From positions 124,001 to 188,000 of the forward strand of contig NZ_CP011803.1 of the NCBI RefSeq assembly GCF_001038625.1: a stretch of DNA of 64,000 nucleotides, given 5' to 3'. This DNA is from Clostridium carboxidivorans P7. GTDB taxonomy: Bacteria; Bacillota; Clostridia; Clostridiales; Clostridiaceae. The translations under genes and the position numbers were made by a program. Positions 8,181 to 16,658 of the stretch are shown here, piece after piece; position 1 is the first letter of the stretch, and each line of letters begins with the position of its first letter. Below the pieces are notes generated by a model, which had not been told where the DNA came from, searched no databases, and saw only the letters and a program-made list of their open reading frames with translations.

Positions 8181-9407
8181 TTACTTAATTATTATTGGGC
8201 TAGTTAAATAATCTGCATTAGGACTTATACCGTTATTTAATAGGCTGTAGACCCTAGTACCATGTATATCTAAGCTTAAAGTAGGAATTGAATCTTTGGG
8301 AAGCTTTGTATATATAGGTATAGTTGAGTTTTCCTTTATTGCTTTTAAAACTTTTGATCCTGTGGAATTAAAACCAAGAATTCTAGCATATGGACAAGGC
8401 TCCTTTCTTAAAGTTACAGTATCCCAATTTTCAAGTCCTAGAAAAAATTGACATAAAATTCTGTTTATACGAGTATAAGTATATCTTTTAGTTTTGGAAT
8501 GTGATATTAGCTCGTTAAAATTTTCAGTATTTTCTAAGGCTTTGAATATTCTATTTTCAATACCTTCAGATACGTCTGGAAGTTTTGTTATAGAATCTTT
8601 ATATAAAGTATATTTGTATTTTATGTAAGGGAACATTTCATCTTCAAAAGTAAAATGATAATTGTTTCTATTTAAATTTAGTAATAATTTATATACATTT
8701 TGTGGAATATAGTTTGTTAAAATATCAATATTTTTGTTATTATTCATATATTTTCTTATAGAAGAGGCACTGGAAAATTGTTCGTTAAAAACAGTGCTGT
8801 TATAGTTTCCACCTTCTCTTTTTATAGTAACAGGTAAAATGTTGCTATTTAATTTGACTAATTTTTTACAATATTCTAAACCTAAAATATTATTGGAGGA
8901 ATTTAAAATTTCCTCAATATTTTCAAAATGTAATGATTTACTACTATTAACTTTCAAAAATTTTAATAATGCTTTACTTCTTGCAAGTGGATAGGAAAAA
9001 CCTTCATTGAGTTCATCCTTGAGAAATTTTTTAAAATTCATAGGCTCTTCAGACAGTATTTTTGATATATATAATAAAGTTTCAATATCTCCACATTCAC
9101 TTCCAAAACATATATTGTTTATCACTCCTAAATTATTCAAAAGGCTTATGGACCCGCCAGCGAAAAATTCAGCAGAAGATACGCTATAAACTAAAGGAAG
9201 TTCTATAACTAAATCAACTCCATTCATCAATGCCATTCTAGCTCTGGTCCATTTATCGACTATAGCAGGAAGTCCTCTTTGAACAAAGTTGCCGCTCATT
9301 ACTGCAACAATAGCATCACAATTAGTTAGTGATTTGGATTTTTTTATATGGTGCAAATGTCCATTGTGAAAAGGATTATATTCAACTATAATTCCTGTAA
9401 CTTTCAT
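8181..9407 (-). CDS. tmcAL: tRNA(Met) cytidine acetate ligase TmcAL (YlbM)
   Basis: The 408-residue protein opens with MKVTGIIVEYNPFHNGHLHH. Its H14-x-G-H17 is the nucleotidyltransferase site that activates acetate as acetyl-AMP for N4-acetylation of the wobble cytidine of elongator tRNA-Met. AVMSGNFVQRGLPAIVDKW and VDLVIELP follow, as in the family. Length agrees with B. subtilis YlbM (about 415). The start ATG at 9407 is preceded by GGAGGGC on the minus strand. ylbJ follows on the same strand 159 nt away. The use of acetate as substrate sits well beside pta-ackA, although that may be chance. Confidence 0.95.
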   Translation of the reverse strand: MKVTGIIVEYNPFHNGHLHHIKKSKSLTNCDAIVAVMSGNFVQRGLPAIVDKWTRARMALMNGVDLVIELPLVYSVSSAEFFAGGSISLLNNLGVINNICFGSECGDIETLLYISKILSEEPMNFKKFLKDELNEGFSYPLARSKALLKFLKVNSSKSLHFENIEEILNSSNNILGLEYCKKLVKLNSNILPVTIKREGGNYNSTVFNEQFSSASSIRKYMNNNKNIDILTNYIPQNVYKLLLNLNRNNYHFTFEDEMFPYIKYKYTLYKDSITKLPDVSEGIENRIFKALENTENFNELISHSKTKRYTYTRINRILCQFFLGLENWDTVTLRKEPCPYARILGFNSTGSKVLKAIKENSTIPIYTKLPKDSIPTLSLDIHGTRVYSLLNNGISPNADYLTSPIIIK

Positions 9408-9550
9408 ATTTTGCCCTCCAATTTTTTATGTAAGGTCTAATTTAATTATTATAATTTTCTTAATTATAAAATACTTATGTTTTTATAGATTATGTAAAAT
9501 TAAATATTAATAATTATAATTTATTTATGAGTAATTTATGTAATATTAAG

Positions 9551-9587
9551 TATAACATTTTACATAAATTAATAAACAAATGTTATA
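9551..9587. repeat. 10-bp inverted repeat upstream of pta
   Basis: TATAACATTT at 9551-9560 is the exact reverse complement of AAATGTTATA at 9578-9587, with a 17-nt spacer. It could be a weak hairpin or a bipartite operator about 70 nt upstream of the pta -35 box. Confidence 0.55.
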
Positions 9588-9656
9588 AAAAATATTGTAA
9601 ATTTTACGTTTTATAGAATTTTTTTTAGAAAAAATTAAAAATATAAGTTTTTTTTA

Positions 9657-9686
9657 TTGAAAAATATATAAGAAAAGGATTATAGT
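9657..9686 (+). promoter_or_regulatory. probable promoter of pta-ackA
   Basis: TTGAAA at 9657-9662 and TATAGT at 9681-9686 have an 18-nt spacer, about 55 nt before the pta start. The -10 overlaps the left arm of the AGTATA...TATACT inverted repeat, a suitable place for a repressor. Confidence 0.5.
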
Positions 9687-9741
9687 ATATAGTGTGTATA
9701 CTTTTATTTAATTCTATATATTTGAAGGGAGCAATAAAAAA

Positions 9742-10746
9742 ATGAAATTAATGGATGAGATTTGGAAAAAGGCAAAAGCTAATAAAAAAACAATTGTTTT
9801 GCCAGAAGGTGAAGAAGAAAGAACACTTAAAGCAAGTGCAAAAATAGCAGAAGAAGGACTTGCAAATTTAGTTCTTGTAGGAAATGAAAAAGTAATAAAA
9901 GAAAAAGCTGCAAGTCTTGGAGTTAGTTTAGAAGGAGTAAAGGTAGTAGATCCTGAAACTTCAGAGAATACTGCAAAATATGCTAATGGATTTTATGAAT
10001 TAAGAAAGAAAAAGGGAATGACTCCAGAAAAAGCAGACAAAATAGTAAGAGATCCTCTATATTATGGAACAATGATGGTAAAATTAGGGGATGGAGATGG
10101 AATGGTTTCAGGAGCTATCCATACTACTGGTGACCTTTTAAGACCAGGACTTCAAATAATTAAAACTGCTCCTGGAGTATCAGTAGTTTCAAGTACGTTT
10201 ATTATGAATATACCAAATTGTGAATATGGAAAAGATGGAATGCTTCTTTTTGCTGATTGTGCGGTTAATCCATGTCCAACTGCAGAAGAATTAGCTTCAA
10301 TTGCTGTAAGTACAGCAGAAACTGCAAAAAATCTTTGTGGAATGGATCCAAAAGTTGCAATGTTATCATTCTCAACTATGGGAAGTGCTAGCCATGAATT
10401 AGTTGACAAAGTAACAAAGGCTACTGAACTTGCAAAATCAATGAGACCAGATTTAGATATAGATGGAGAATTACAACTTGATGCTGCTATAGTTCAAAAA
10501 GTAGCTGATTTAAAAGCTCCAAATAGTAAAATAGCAGGAAAGGCAAATGTATTAGTATTCCCAGATATTCAAGCTGGAAATATAGGATATAAACTAGTTC
10601 AAAGATTTGCTAAGGCAGAAGCTGTAGGACCAGTTTGTCAAGGATTTGCTAAACCAATCAATGATTTATCAAGAGGATGTAGTGCTGAAGATATAGTTAA
10701 TGTTGTTGCTATAACTGCAGTTCAAGCACAAGCACAAGAAAACTAA
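9742..10746 (+). CDS. pta: phosphate acetyltransferase
   Basis: Pta converts acetyl-CoA and phosphate to acetyl phosphate. The 334-residue protein is the short single-domain form. It starts MKLMDEIWKKAKANKKTIVLPEGEEERTLKA, and the segments RDPLYYGTMMVKLGDGDGMVSGAIHTTGD and CPTAEELASIAVSTAETAK with VLVFPDIQAGNIGYKLVQR are typical. The start ATG has GAAGGGAG upstream. ackA follows after 16 nt, so the two enzymes of the acetate branch are one operon. Codon use is more regular (AGA, GGA, GCA) than in neighbours, consistent with high expression. Confidence 0.98.
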   Translation: MKLMDEIWKKAKANKKTIVLPEGEEERTLKASAKIAEEGLANLVLVGNEKVIKEKAASLGVSLEGVKVVDPETSENTAKYANGFYELRKKKGMTPEKADKIVRDPLYYGTMMVKLGDGDGMVSGAIHTTGDLLRPGLQIIKTAPGVSVVSSTFIMNIPNCEYGKDGMLLFADCAVNPCPTAEELASIAVSTAETAKNLCGMDPKVAMLSFSTMGSASHELVDKVTKATELAKSMRPDLDIDGELQLDAAIVQKVADLKAPNSKIAGKANVLVFPDIQAGNIGYKLVQRFAKAEAVGPVCQGFAKPINDLSRGCSAEDIVNVVAITAVQAQAQEN

Positions 10747-10762
10747 AAGGAGAGATTGAGAA

Positions 10763-11962
10763 ATGAAAGTATTAGTAATAAATTGCGGAAGTTCATCCTT
10801 AAAGTACCAATTAATTAACATGGAAGATGAAAAAGTACTAGCAAAAGGATTAGTTGAAAGAATAGGAATAGAAGGTTCAATATTAACTCAAAAAGTTAAT
10901 GGAGAAAAGTACATTATTGAACAACCAATGAAGGATCATAAAGTTGCAATAAAATTAGTATTGGATGCTTTAGTTGATAAAGAACATGGAGTAATCAGTA
11001 ACATGTCAGAAATATCAGCAGTAGGTCACAGAGTTGTTCATGGCGGAGAAAAATATGCAGAATCAGTGCTTATAAATGAAGATGTTATGAAAGCTTTAGA
11101 AGAATGCGTTAAATTAGCACCACTTCATAACCCACCAAACATAATAGGAATTAATGCTTGTAAAGAATTAATGCCAAACACTCCAATGGTTGGTGTATTT
11201 GATACAGCATTCCACCAAACTTTACCAGATTATGCATTCACATATGCACTACCATATGAACTTTATACTAACAATGGTGTAAGAAAATATGGATTCCACG
11301 GAACTTCTCATAGATTTGTATCAGCAGAAGCTGCAAAAATGATGGGTAAAGATGCAAAAGATTTAAAAATAATAACTTGTCATTTAGGAAATGGTGCTAG
11401 CCTTTGTGCTGTAGATGGAGGAAAGGCTGTAGATACTACAATGGGATTTACACCACTTGCAGGACTTGTTATGGGAACTAGATGTGGAGATGTGGACCCT
11501 TCAATACTACCTTTCTTAATGAAAGAATTAAATTTAAATGTGGATGAAATTAATGATTTAATAAATAAAAAATCAGGTGTATTTGGTGTATCAGGAGTAA
11601 GCAGTGACTTTAGAGATATTGAGAATGCAGCTAAAGAAGGAAATAAGAGAGCAGAACTTGCACTAAATGTATTTAATTATAGAGTAAGAACTTCTATAGG
11701 TTCTTATGCAGCTGCTCTAAATGGAGTAGATGCTATAGTATTTACAGCAGGTCTTGGTGAAAATTCAGGTGTAAATAGAGAAAATATCTGTAATGGATTA
11801 ACTTATTTAGGAATTAAAATAGATGCAGAAAAGAATGCTCAAAGAGGAGAAGCAATGGAAATAAGTACTCCAGATTCAAAAGTTAAAGTATTTGTAATTC
11901 CAACAGATGAAGAACTTATGATAGCTAGAGATACAAAAAACATTGTAGCATCTGGTAAATAA
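10763..11962 (+). CDS. ackA: acetate kinase
   Basis: AckA makes acetate and ATP from acetyl phosphate, the main substrate-level phosphorylation of acetogenic and butyric clostridia. The 399-residue protein has the acetokinase signature [15 protein letters not shown] at residues 3-17 (Asn7 contacts the substrate), [11 protein letters not shown] near residue 93, [11 protein letters not shown] near 177, and [11 protein letters not shown] near 241. Length is typical (about 400). It follows pta with a 16-nt gap and an AAGGAGAG site. No terminator is visible after it; the next transcript starts at its own strong promoter 38 nt downstream. Confidence 0.98.
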   Translation: MKVLVINCGSSSLKYQLINMEDEKVLAKGLVERIGIEGSILTQKVNGEKYIIEQPMKDHKVAIKLVLDALVDKEHGVISNMSEISAVGHRVVHGGEKYAESVLINEDVMKALEECVKLAPLHNPPNIIGINACKELMPNTPMVGVFDTAFHQTLPDYAFTYALPYELYTNNGVRKYGFHGTSHRFVSAEAAKMMGKDAKDLKIITCHLGNGASLCAVDGGKAVDTTMGFTPLAGLVMGTRCGDVDPSILPFLMKELNLNVDEINDLINKKSGVFGVSGVSSDFRDIENAAKEGNKRAELALNVFNYRVRTSIGSYAAALNGVDAIVFTAGLGENSGVNRENICNGLTYLGIKIDAEKNAQRGEAMEISTPDSKVKVFVIPTDEELMIARDTKNIVASGK

Positions 11963-11999
11963 GGAAAATCATAATTAAACAAGCAACAATAAATAATTC

Positions 12000-12028
12000 T
12001 TGACTTTTAATGCTCATCTTTATATAAT
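12000..12028 (+). promoter_or_regulatory. strong sigma-A-type promoter for the DUF177 gene and rpmF
   Basis: TTGACT at 12000-12005 and a perfect TATAAT at 12023-12028 are 17 nt apart, ending 30 nt before the start codon. Confidence 0.75.
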
Positions 12029-12058
12029 AAATGTGGCTAATATGTAGAGGTGAGCATT

Positions 12059-12562
12059 ATGAAATTAGATGTGTCAGATTTATTAAAAAGAGAAAAGGCC
12101 ACAAAAGAGCTTCATCTTGAAATTCAGGAAGAAAGTTTTCATGATGGTAGAGAAACTATAAAATTTCTACAGCCAATTAAATTAAATGGAACACTAGATA
12201 AGATTGGTGATATGCTTACTTTAAATGGCACTATAAGCACCATGTTAGAGCTAACTTGTTCAAGGTGTCTTGAAAAATTTAGTTATGCTGTAGATATTAC
12301 CATTGAAGAACAATTTACCAATAATGATGGAGCAAGTAGAGATGGCGATGTCATCTTTATTGATAGTGATACAATAGATATCACAGAAGTAATAGAAAAC
12401 AATATAATTGTAGAGATGCCAATTAAAAGGCTTTGTAGAGAAGATTGCAAAGGATTATGTCATAAATGTGGTACTAATCTGAATTTTGCTACATGCCAAT
12501 GCGAAGATGATAATATTGACCCAAGATTGGCAAAATTGAAAGACATGTTTTCGACTGATTAA
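12059..12562 (+). CDS. DUF177 / YceD-family protein (YlbN-like) upstream of rpmF
   Basis: The 167-residue protein starts [17 protein letters not shown] and belongs to the family whose gene nearly always precedes rpmF. In bacteria and plastids it is linked with 23S rRNA or large-subunit accumulation, but its exact activity is not defined. Paired cysteines form a likely zinc site: CSRC near residue 66, then [13 protein letters not shown] and CQC near the C-terminus. A GTG at 12050 is in frame, but it lies within the GAGGTGA ribosome-binding site, so ATG 12059 was chosen. The stop codon overlaps the rpmF ribosome-binding site, which indicates translational coupling. Confidence 0.93.
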   Translation: MKLDVSDLLKREKATKELHLEIQEESFHDGRETIKFLQPIKLNGTLDKIGDMLTLNGTISTMLELTCSRCLEKFSYAVDITIEEQFTNNDGASRDGDVIFIDSDTIDITEVIENNIIVEMPIKRLCREDCKGLCHKCGTNLNFATCQCEDDNIDPRLAKLKDMFSTD

Positions 12563-12576
12563 GGAGGTGTTTTACT

Positions 12577-12759
12577 GTGGGAAATCCAGCGAGAAGATTT
12601 TCAAAAGGAAGAAGAGATAGAAGAAGAGCACAAACTTTCAAATTAAGTTTACCAGGAATAGTTGAATGTCCTCAGTGTCATGAAATGAAACTTGCTCATA
12701 GAGTGTGCAAGAGTTGTGGATATTATAATGGCAAAGAAGTTGTTTCAACAGAAAAATAA
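12577..12759 (+). CDS. rpmF: 50S ribosomal protein L32
   Basis: The 60-residue protein reads [19 protein letters not shown] and then has a zinc ribbon with CPQC and CKSCG. The start is a GTG at 12577 after AAGGAGGTG, which also contains the stop of the preceding gene. The initial NPARR-S-KGRRD segment is the family hallmark, where most homologs begin MAVPKR or similar. The gene is followed at once by a terminator. Confidence 0.97.
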   Translation: MGNPARRFSKGRRDRRRAQTFKLSLPGIVECPQCHEMKLAHRVCKSCGYYNGKEVVSTEK

Positions 12760-12765
12760 CAAAAG

Positions 12766-12792
12766 AGAAAGTCATAGGACTTTCTTTTTTTT
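12766..12792 (+). terminator. terminator after rpmF
   Basis: AGAAAGTC pairs with GACTTTCT over a four-base loop, followed by seven T residues. Confidence 0.85.
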
Positions 12793-12850
12793 GACAATAA
12801 TTAGTAAATGTTAGGGTTTATCAGCAGTTGCATAAAAAGGAAGTGAGAAT

Positions 12851-13861
12851 ATGATTATTGCAATAGATGGTATGGGAGGAGATTTTGCACCAGCCGCTGT
12901 GGTAGATGGATGTGTTCAAGCTGTAAAAGAGTACGATGTAAATATAATTATTACAGGTAAGAAAGAACTTATTGAAGAGGAATTGAATAAGTATAAATAT
13001 CCTAAGGATAAAATTGAAATACTTAATGCTGAAGAGATAATAAGTACAAATGAAGCTCCAGTTATGGCTGTTAGAAAGAAAAAGGACTCCAGTTTAGTTA
13101 GGGCTTTTGAATTAGTAAAGGAAGGAAAAGCTCAAGGCGTTGTTTCAGCAGGAAGTACAGGTGCGATAATGACGGCAGCTACACTTATAGCAGGAAGAAT
13201 TAAAGGAATAGATAGAGTAACTTTGGCGCCTATTATTCCAGGCAAAAATGGAGCTTTTATGGTAACAGACGTAGGAGCTAATGTTGATTGTAAACCTCAA
13301 TATTTAATTCAATTTGCTTTAATGGGGAAAATATACTTTGAAAATATTTTGAAGATTAATAATCCAAGTGTAGGATTAGTAAATATAGGAGTGGAAGAAG
13401 AAAAGGGAAATGAACTTACTAAAAGTACTTATCAAATGTTTAAACTTAAATCAGATGAGTTCAATTTTGTAGGTAATGTGGAACCAAGAGATGTATCTAA
13501 TGGTGATGTAAATATTTTAGTTTGTGATGGATTTGTAGGAAATACCATACTGAAAATGTATGAAGGGGTATCAATGAATTTGTTTAGCATGATTAAAGAA
13601 GAAATCATGAAATCATTTACAACAAAAATAGGTGCAGCACTGTTAAAACCTGTATTTAAAGGGTTAAAGAAAAAAATGGATTATTCCGAATATGGAGGAT
13701 CTGTATTTTTAGGCTCAAAAGCAATTTGCATAAAGGCTCATGGCAGTTCAGATAGTAAAGCTTTCAAAAATGCAATAAAACAAGCTTATAATTGTTATGA
13801 AAATGCAATTGTGGATAAGATAAAAACTCAATTGGAAAAGTTAGCAGAAGAAAATAAATAA
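12851..13861 (+). CDS. plsX: phosphate acyltransferase PlsX
   Basis: PlsX forms acyl phosphate from acyl-ACP at the membrane surface, feeding PlsY for phosphatidic acid synthesis. The 336-residue protein begins [20 protein letters not shown] and has the family blocks [27 protein letters not shown], and [23 protein letters not shown]. It precedes acpP with only 136 nt and a separate promoter between. In B. subtilis fapR lies before plsX and fabD-fabG between plsX and acpA; none of these are here. The start ATG follows AAGGAAGTGAG. Confidence 0.97.
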   Translation: MIIAIDGMGGDFAPAAVVDGCVQAVKEYDVNIIITGKKELIEEELNKYKYPKDKIEILNAEEIISTNEAPVMAVRKKKDSSLVRAFELVKEGKAQGVVSAGSTGAIMTAATLIAGRIKGIDRVTLAPIIPGKNGAFMVTDVGANVDCKPQYLIQFALMGKIYFENILKINNPSVGLVNIGVEEEKGNELTKSTYQMFKLKSDEFNFVGNVEPRDVSNGDVNILVCDGFVGNTILKMYEGVSMNLFSMIKEEIMKSFTTKIGAALLKPVFKGLKKKMDYSEYGGSVFLGSKAICIKAHGSSDSKAFKNAIKQAYNCYENAIVDKIKTQLEKLAEENK

Positions 13862-13937
13862 TATATTTTTTAAATAATATAAATTTAATGAATTAATATA
13901 AAATAATTTAACATAATAAATTTTAGCAGTATTTATA

Positions 13938-13966
13938 TTGACGGTGAAGTAGTTATGTAATATTAT
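13938..13966 (+). promoter_or_regulatory. promoter of acpP
   Basis: TTGACG at 13938-13943 and TATTAT at 13961-13966 have a 17-nt spacer and lie 31 nt before ATG 13998. acpP can therefore be transcribed apart from plsX. Confidence 0.65.
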
Positions 13967-13997
13967 TTATGTATAAAGCTTTTAGGAGGTGACAATT

Positions 13998-14228
13998 ATG
14001 TTTGAAAAAATTCAAAATTTAATTTCAGAGCAGCTTGGTATAAGCGCAGAAGAAGTAACTATGGAAGCATCATTTATTGATGATTTAGGTGCTGATTCAC
14101 TTGATGTTGTTGAATTAATAATGGCTTTGGAAACAGAGTTTGATTTAGAAATACCTGATGAAGATGCTGAAAAAATAACTACTGTTGGTGACGTAGTTGA
14201 GTACATAAAAAATCATACTGAAGAGTAG
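13998..14228 (+). CDS. acpP: acyl carrier protein
   Basis: The 76-residue acidic protein begins [20 protein letters not shown]. It carries the phosphopantetheine attachment motif GADSLD, with Ser34 as the modified residue, and the helix II recognition segment [25 protein letters not shown] at 13989 is in frame, but TTTAGGAGGTGA covers it and places ATG 13998 correctly. Its neighbour plsX uses acyl-ACP, and coaD in this window makes the precursor of the prosthetic group. Confidence 0.98.
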   Translation: MFEKIQNLISEQLGISAEEVTMEASFIDDLGADSLDVVELIMALETEFDLEIPDEDAEKITTVGDVVEYIKNHTEE

Positions 14229-14232
14229 AATT

Positions 14233-14257
14233 AAAGTCCCGCTATATACGGGACTTT
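14233..14257 (+). terminator. hairpin after acpP (possible terminator or processing site)
   Basis: AAAGTCCCG and CGGGACTTT form a perfect nine-pair stem over a seven-base loop. Only three T residues close the stem and no T tract follows, so termination may be partial. Confidence 0.5.
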
Positions 14258-14274
14258 AAATCTGTAAAATTGTA

Positions 14275-14332
14275 GTTTATTCTTGAGTTTACTTAAGTAA
14301 ATAGCAACCTGAAGAATAAACTTCAGAAGGAG
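14275..14332 (+). promoter_or_regulatory. candidate structured 5' leader of rnc with alternative hairpins
   Basis: GTTTATTCTT (14275-14284) can pair with AAGAATAAAC (14312-14321). The palindrome TTTACTTAAGTAAA (14288-14301) lies inside that stem. A competing stem CTGAAG / CTTCAG (14309-14314 with 14321-14326) shares bases with the outer stem and abuts the AAGGAG ribosome-binding site at 14327-14332. This would let RNA folding or RNase III cleavage affect rnc translation; it is inferred from pairing only. Confidence 0.45.
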
Positions 14333-14340
14333 TTAAAACA

Positions 14341-15063
14341 ATGCTTGTAAATGAATATGTAATAAATAAAAATGACACATTTGTAGAATTAGAACAAAAA
14401 TTAGACGTATGTTTTGAAGATAAAGAATTATTAAAAATAGCATTAACACATAGTTCTTATGCAAATGGAAAGAAAAATATTAAGTTTAATGAGAGATTAG
14501 AATTTTTAGGAGATTCTGTACTTCAGATTTCTATATCTGAATATTTATTTTTAAATTATTCGAAAAAAACTGAAGGAGAACTTACTAAGAGAAGAGCACT
14601 TATTGTGTGTGAAAATTCTCTTTATGAAATAGCAAAGAAGTGGGATCTTGGAAAATACATAAGAATGAGTAAGGGCGAAGAGCTTACAGGTGGAAGAGAA
14701 AGGGTATCAATATTAGCAGATTGTGTAGAAGCTATAATAGCAGCTATTTATATTGATGCTGGCTTTGAAAAGGCAAAGGGATTTGTACTTACTAATTTTA
14801 AGGATACCATAGAGAAGGCAATAAAGAATAAAATAATATTAGATTATAAAACAAAGCTTCAAGAGGTAATGCAAAAAAATGGTGATGTAGACATACAATA
14901 TGATCTAATGAAATATGAGGGACCTCCTCACAGAAGAAAATTCTATACACAGGTATCTGTAAATAATAAAGTTTTAGGCAATGGTACAGGTTATAGTAAA
15001 AAGGAATCTGAACAAAGCGCAGCAAAAAAAGCACTAAAGGGGTTGGAGAAGAATAATGGGTAA
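14341..15063 (+). CDS. rnc: ribonuclease III
   Basis: RNase III cleaves double-stranded RNA in rRNA maturation and mRNA turnover. The 240-residue protein has the signature ERLEFLGDSVLQI at residues 51-63, with the acidic metal-binding residues, a second acidic site DCVEAIIAAIYIDAGFEKA (about 123-141), and a C-terminal dsRNA-binding domain from about residue 165 ending GYSKKESEQSAAKKALKGL. It overlaps the next gene by 8 nt. The rnc-smc-ftsY order is conserved, but here two or three genes are inserted before smc. The 5' leader may form competing hairpins. Confidence 0.97.
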   Translation: MLVNEYVINKNDTFVELEQKLDVCFEDKELLKIALTHSSYANGKKNIKFNERLEFLGDSVLQISISEYLFLNYSKKTEGELTKRRALIVCENSLYEIAKKWDLGKYIRMSKGEELTGGRERVSILADCVEAIIAAIYIDAGFEKAKGFVLTNFKDTIEKAIKNKIILDYKTKLQEVMQKNGDVDIQYDLMKYEGPPHRRKFYTQVSVNNKVLGNGTGYSKKESEQSAAKKALKGLEKNNG

Positions 15064-16144
15064 AAATCATTACATAATACCTATATTTGTACCTCATGAA
15101 GGTTGTCCACACAACTGTGTATTTTGCAATCAAAATACTATAACAGGAAGCAGCGGGAAAATAGATGCTGAATTTACTAGAAATACTATAGAAGAATATT
15201 TAAAAACTATAAAAAGGGAAAATTCAATAGTTGAGGTTTCTTTTTTTGGGGGTACATTTACAGCCATAAGTATGGAAAAGCAGAAGGAATTTTTAGCTGT
15301 AGCAAAAGAATATAAAGAAAAAGGATTTATAGATCTTATACACTTATCTACAAGACCTGATTATATAGATGATGAGATACTTACAAACCTTAAAAATTAT
15401 TCTGTAGATGTAATAGAACTTGGTGTTCAATCCTTAGATGAGGAAGTGCTTTTAAAATCTGGAAGAGGACATTCACCAGAAGATGTAGTTAAAGCATCAA
15501 ACCTTATTAAGGAATATGGATTTGTATTAGGACATCAAATTATGTTAGGTTTACCAGGTGATACTTTTGAAAAAGATATAGAAACTACTAAAAAATCTAT
15601 ACTTATGAAACCAGATATATATAGAATATATCCTGCACTAGTTATTAAGGATACACCTATGGAAAAAATGTATAAGAGTGGTATGTATAAGCCTTATGAT
15701 TTATATGAAGCAGTAGAAATATCAAAAGTAATATATTGTATGCTTACTTCCAATAATATAAATGTTATAAGAATTGGACTTCAGCCAACAGAGGAAATAA
15801 ATGAGGGAAAAGAGATTGTAGCAGGTCCTTTTCATGCTGCATTTAGAGAATTGATGGAAGGAAGTTTATATAATCAGTGCATACTAGAAGAGATAGATAA
15901 AGCTAAAGAAGAAAAGATTACGATTAAAGTTAATAGTAGAGATTTATCAAAAATATATGCAAATAAAAAAAAGTTTTTTCAAGACATTAAACAACAATTA
16001 ATTACAACAAATATTCAAGTAAAACAGGATAATTGTGTGCAAAGAGGAAGTCTACTTTTTGTATATAGCGAAAAAAGTAAAAATGTATCAATTTTTGAAT
16101 ATATGAGGAAAAAGTATAAAGAAGGAAAATACAGGATTTTATAG
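15056..16144 (+). CDS. radical SAM protein, Elp3-like
   Basis: The 362-residue protein has a radical SAM cluster motif C17-x3-C21-x2-C24 in HEGCPHNCVFCNQN, then VSFFGGTFTAI and RPDYIDDEIL, and ELGVQSLDEEVLLKSGRGH, blocks shared with the Elp3/HemN-type radical SAM domain. The acetyltransferase domain of true Elp3 is absent; the C-terminal 120 residues are lysine-rich and unassigned. A tRNA-modification role is possible but unproved. It overlaps the end of rnc by 8 nt, so they are translationally coupled. Its last codons overlap the candidate sigma-H promoter of spoVS. Confidence 0.88.
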   Translation: MGKNHYIIPIFVPHEGCPHNCVFCNQNTITGSSGKIDAEFTRNTIEEYLKTIKRENSIVEVSFFGGTFTAISMEKQKEFLAVAKEYKEKGFIDLIHLSTRPDYIDDEILTNLKNYSVDVIELGVQSLDEEVLLKSGRGHSPEDVVKASNLIKEYGFVLGHQIMLGLPGDTFEKDIETTKKSILMKPDIYRIYPALVIKDTPMEKMYKSGMYKPYDLYEAVEISKVIYCMLTSNNINVIRIGLQPTEEINEGKEIVAGPFHAAFRELMEGSLYNQCILEEIDKAKEEKITIKVNSRDLSKIYANKKKFFQDIKQQLITTNIQVKQDNCVQRGSLLFVYSEKSKNVSIFEYMRKKYKEGKYRIL

Positions 16145-16149
16145 AATTA
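16121..16149 (+). promoter_or_regulatory. candidate sigma-H promoter of spoVS
   Basis: GAAGGAAAA at 16121-16129 fits the sigma-H -35 consensus RNAGGAWWW at all nine positions. TAGAATTA at 16142-16149 fits the -10 RNGAATWW except the first base, and the 12-nt spacer is right. B. subtilis spoVS is a sigma-H gene. The site overlaps the end of the radical SAM gene, about 44 nt before the spoVS start. Confidence 0.6.
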
Positions 16150-16192
16150 TATCCTTATAAATATATGCATATTTGTAGGGAGGAATTAAATT

Positions 16193-16453
16193 ATGGAAGT
16201 ATTAAAAGTATCAGCTCAATCTCAACCAAAATCTGTAGCAGGGGCATTGGCAGCAGTGCTTAGAGGAAATATTTCGGCAGAAGTTCAGGCTGTTGGAGCA
16301 GGAGCAGTTAATCAAGCTATAAAGGCTATTGCAATTACACGGGGATTTGTAGCACCAAATGGTATTGATTTGGTAGTTGTTCCAGCTTTCTCTGAAATAA
16401 AAATAGAAGGTGAAGAAAGAACTGCCATAAAATTTATAGTTGAACAGAGATAA
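16193..16453 (+). CDS. spoVS: stage V sporulation protein S
   Basis: The 86-residue protein starts MEVLKVSAQSQPKSVAGALA and is a member of the very conserved SpoVS family (Alba-like fold). GNISAEVQAVGAGAVNQAIKAIAI and FVAPNGIDLVVVPAF are hallmark segments. In B. subtilis it acts in the transition to late sporulation and in septum control, possibly by nucleic acid binding. Length equals that of the Bacillus protein. A GGGAGG site lies upstream, a sigma-H-like promoter overlaps the preceding gene, and a terminator follows, so it is a single-gene unit. Confidence 0.97.
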   Translation: MEVLKVSAQSQPKSVAGALAAVLRGNISAEVQAVGAGAVNQAIKAIAITRGFVAPNGIDLVVVPAFSEIKIEGEERTAIKFIVEQR

Positions 16454-16464
16454 CCTAATTAATA

Positions 16465-16497
16465 AAAAGCCCTGTGTTAAACAGGGCTTTTATTTTT
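16465..16497 (+). terminator. terminator after spoVS
   Basis: AAAGCCCTGT pairs perfectly with ACAGGGCTTT over a five-base loop and is followed by TATTTTT. Confidence 0.9.
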
Positions 16498-16658
16498 GCA
16501 TTGATATTTTGATTCATATATTATAAACTATATTTTGTACTAAATATAAAAGTAAACTTAAATATTTCATTAATCTGTATAATGTCCTTCAAAAGATAAA
16601 GTATTAAAAAAGTTAATGATTTGTATGAAAATTTAAAAATTAAGAGAGGTGTTTTCTT

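Larger units (their letters stand above)
9408..9741. other. AT-rich divergent intergenic region between tmcAL and pta (334 nt)
   Basis: No open frame of note. It holds the probable pta promoter at 9657-9686, a 10-bp inverted repeat at 9551-9587, and a shorter inverted repeat AGTATA...TATACT at 9684-9702 overlapping the -10 and start region. The long poly-A/T runs are likely UP-element-like DNA, which would suit a highly expressed fermentation operon. Confidence 0.6.

Noticed and set aside
8510..8540. CodY-box-like AATTTTCAG... sequence
   Set aside because: Lies within the tmcAL coding region and half the site is mismatched; AT-rich DNA gives many such hits.
12791..12820. TTGACA promoter for plsX
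   Set aside because: The -35 is perfect, but no acceptable -10 lies at 16-18 nt, and the -35 sits at the end of the rpmF terminator.
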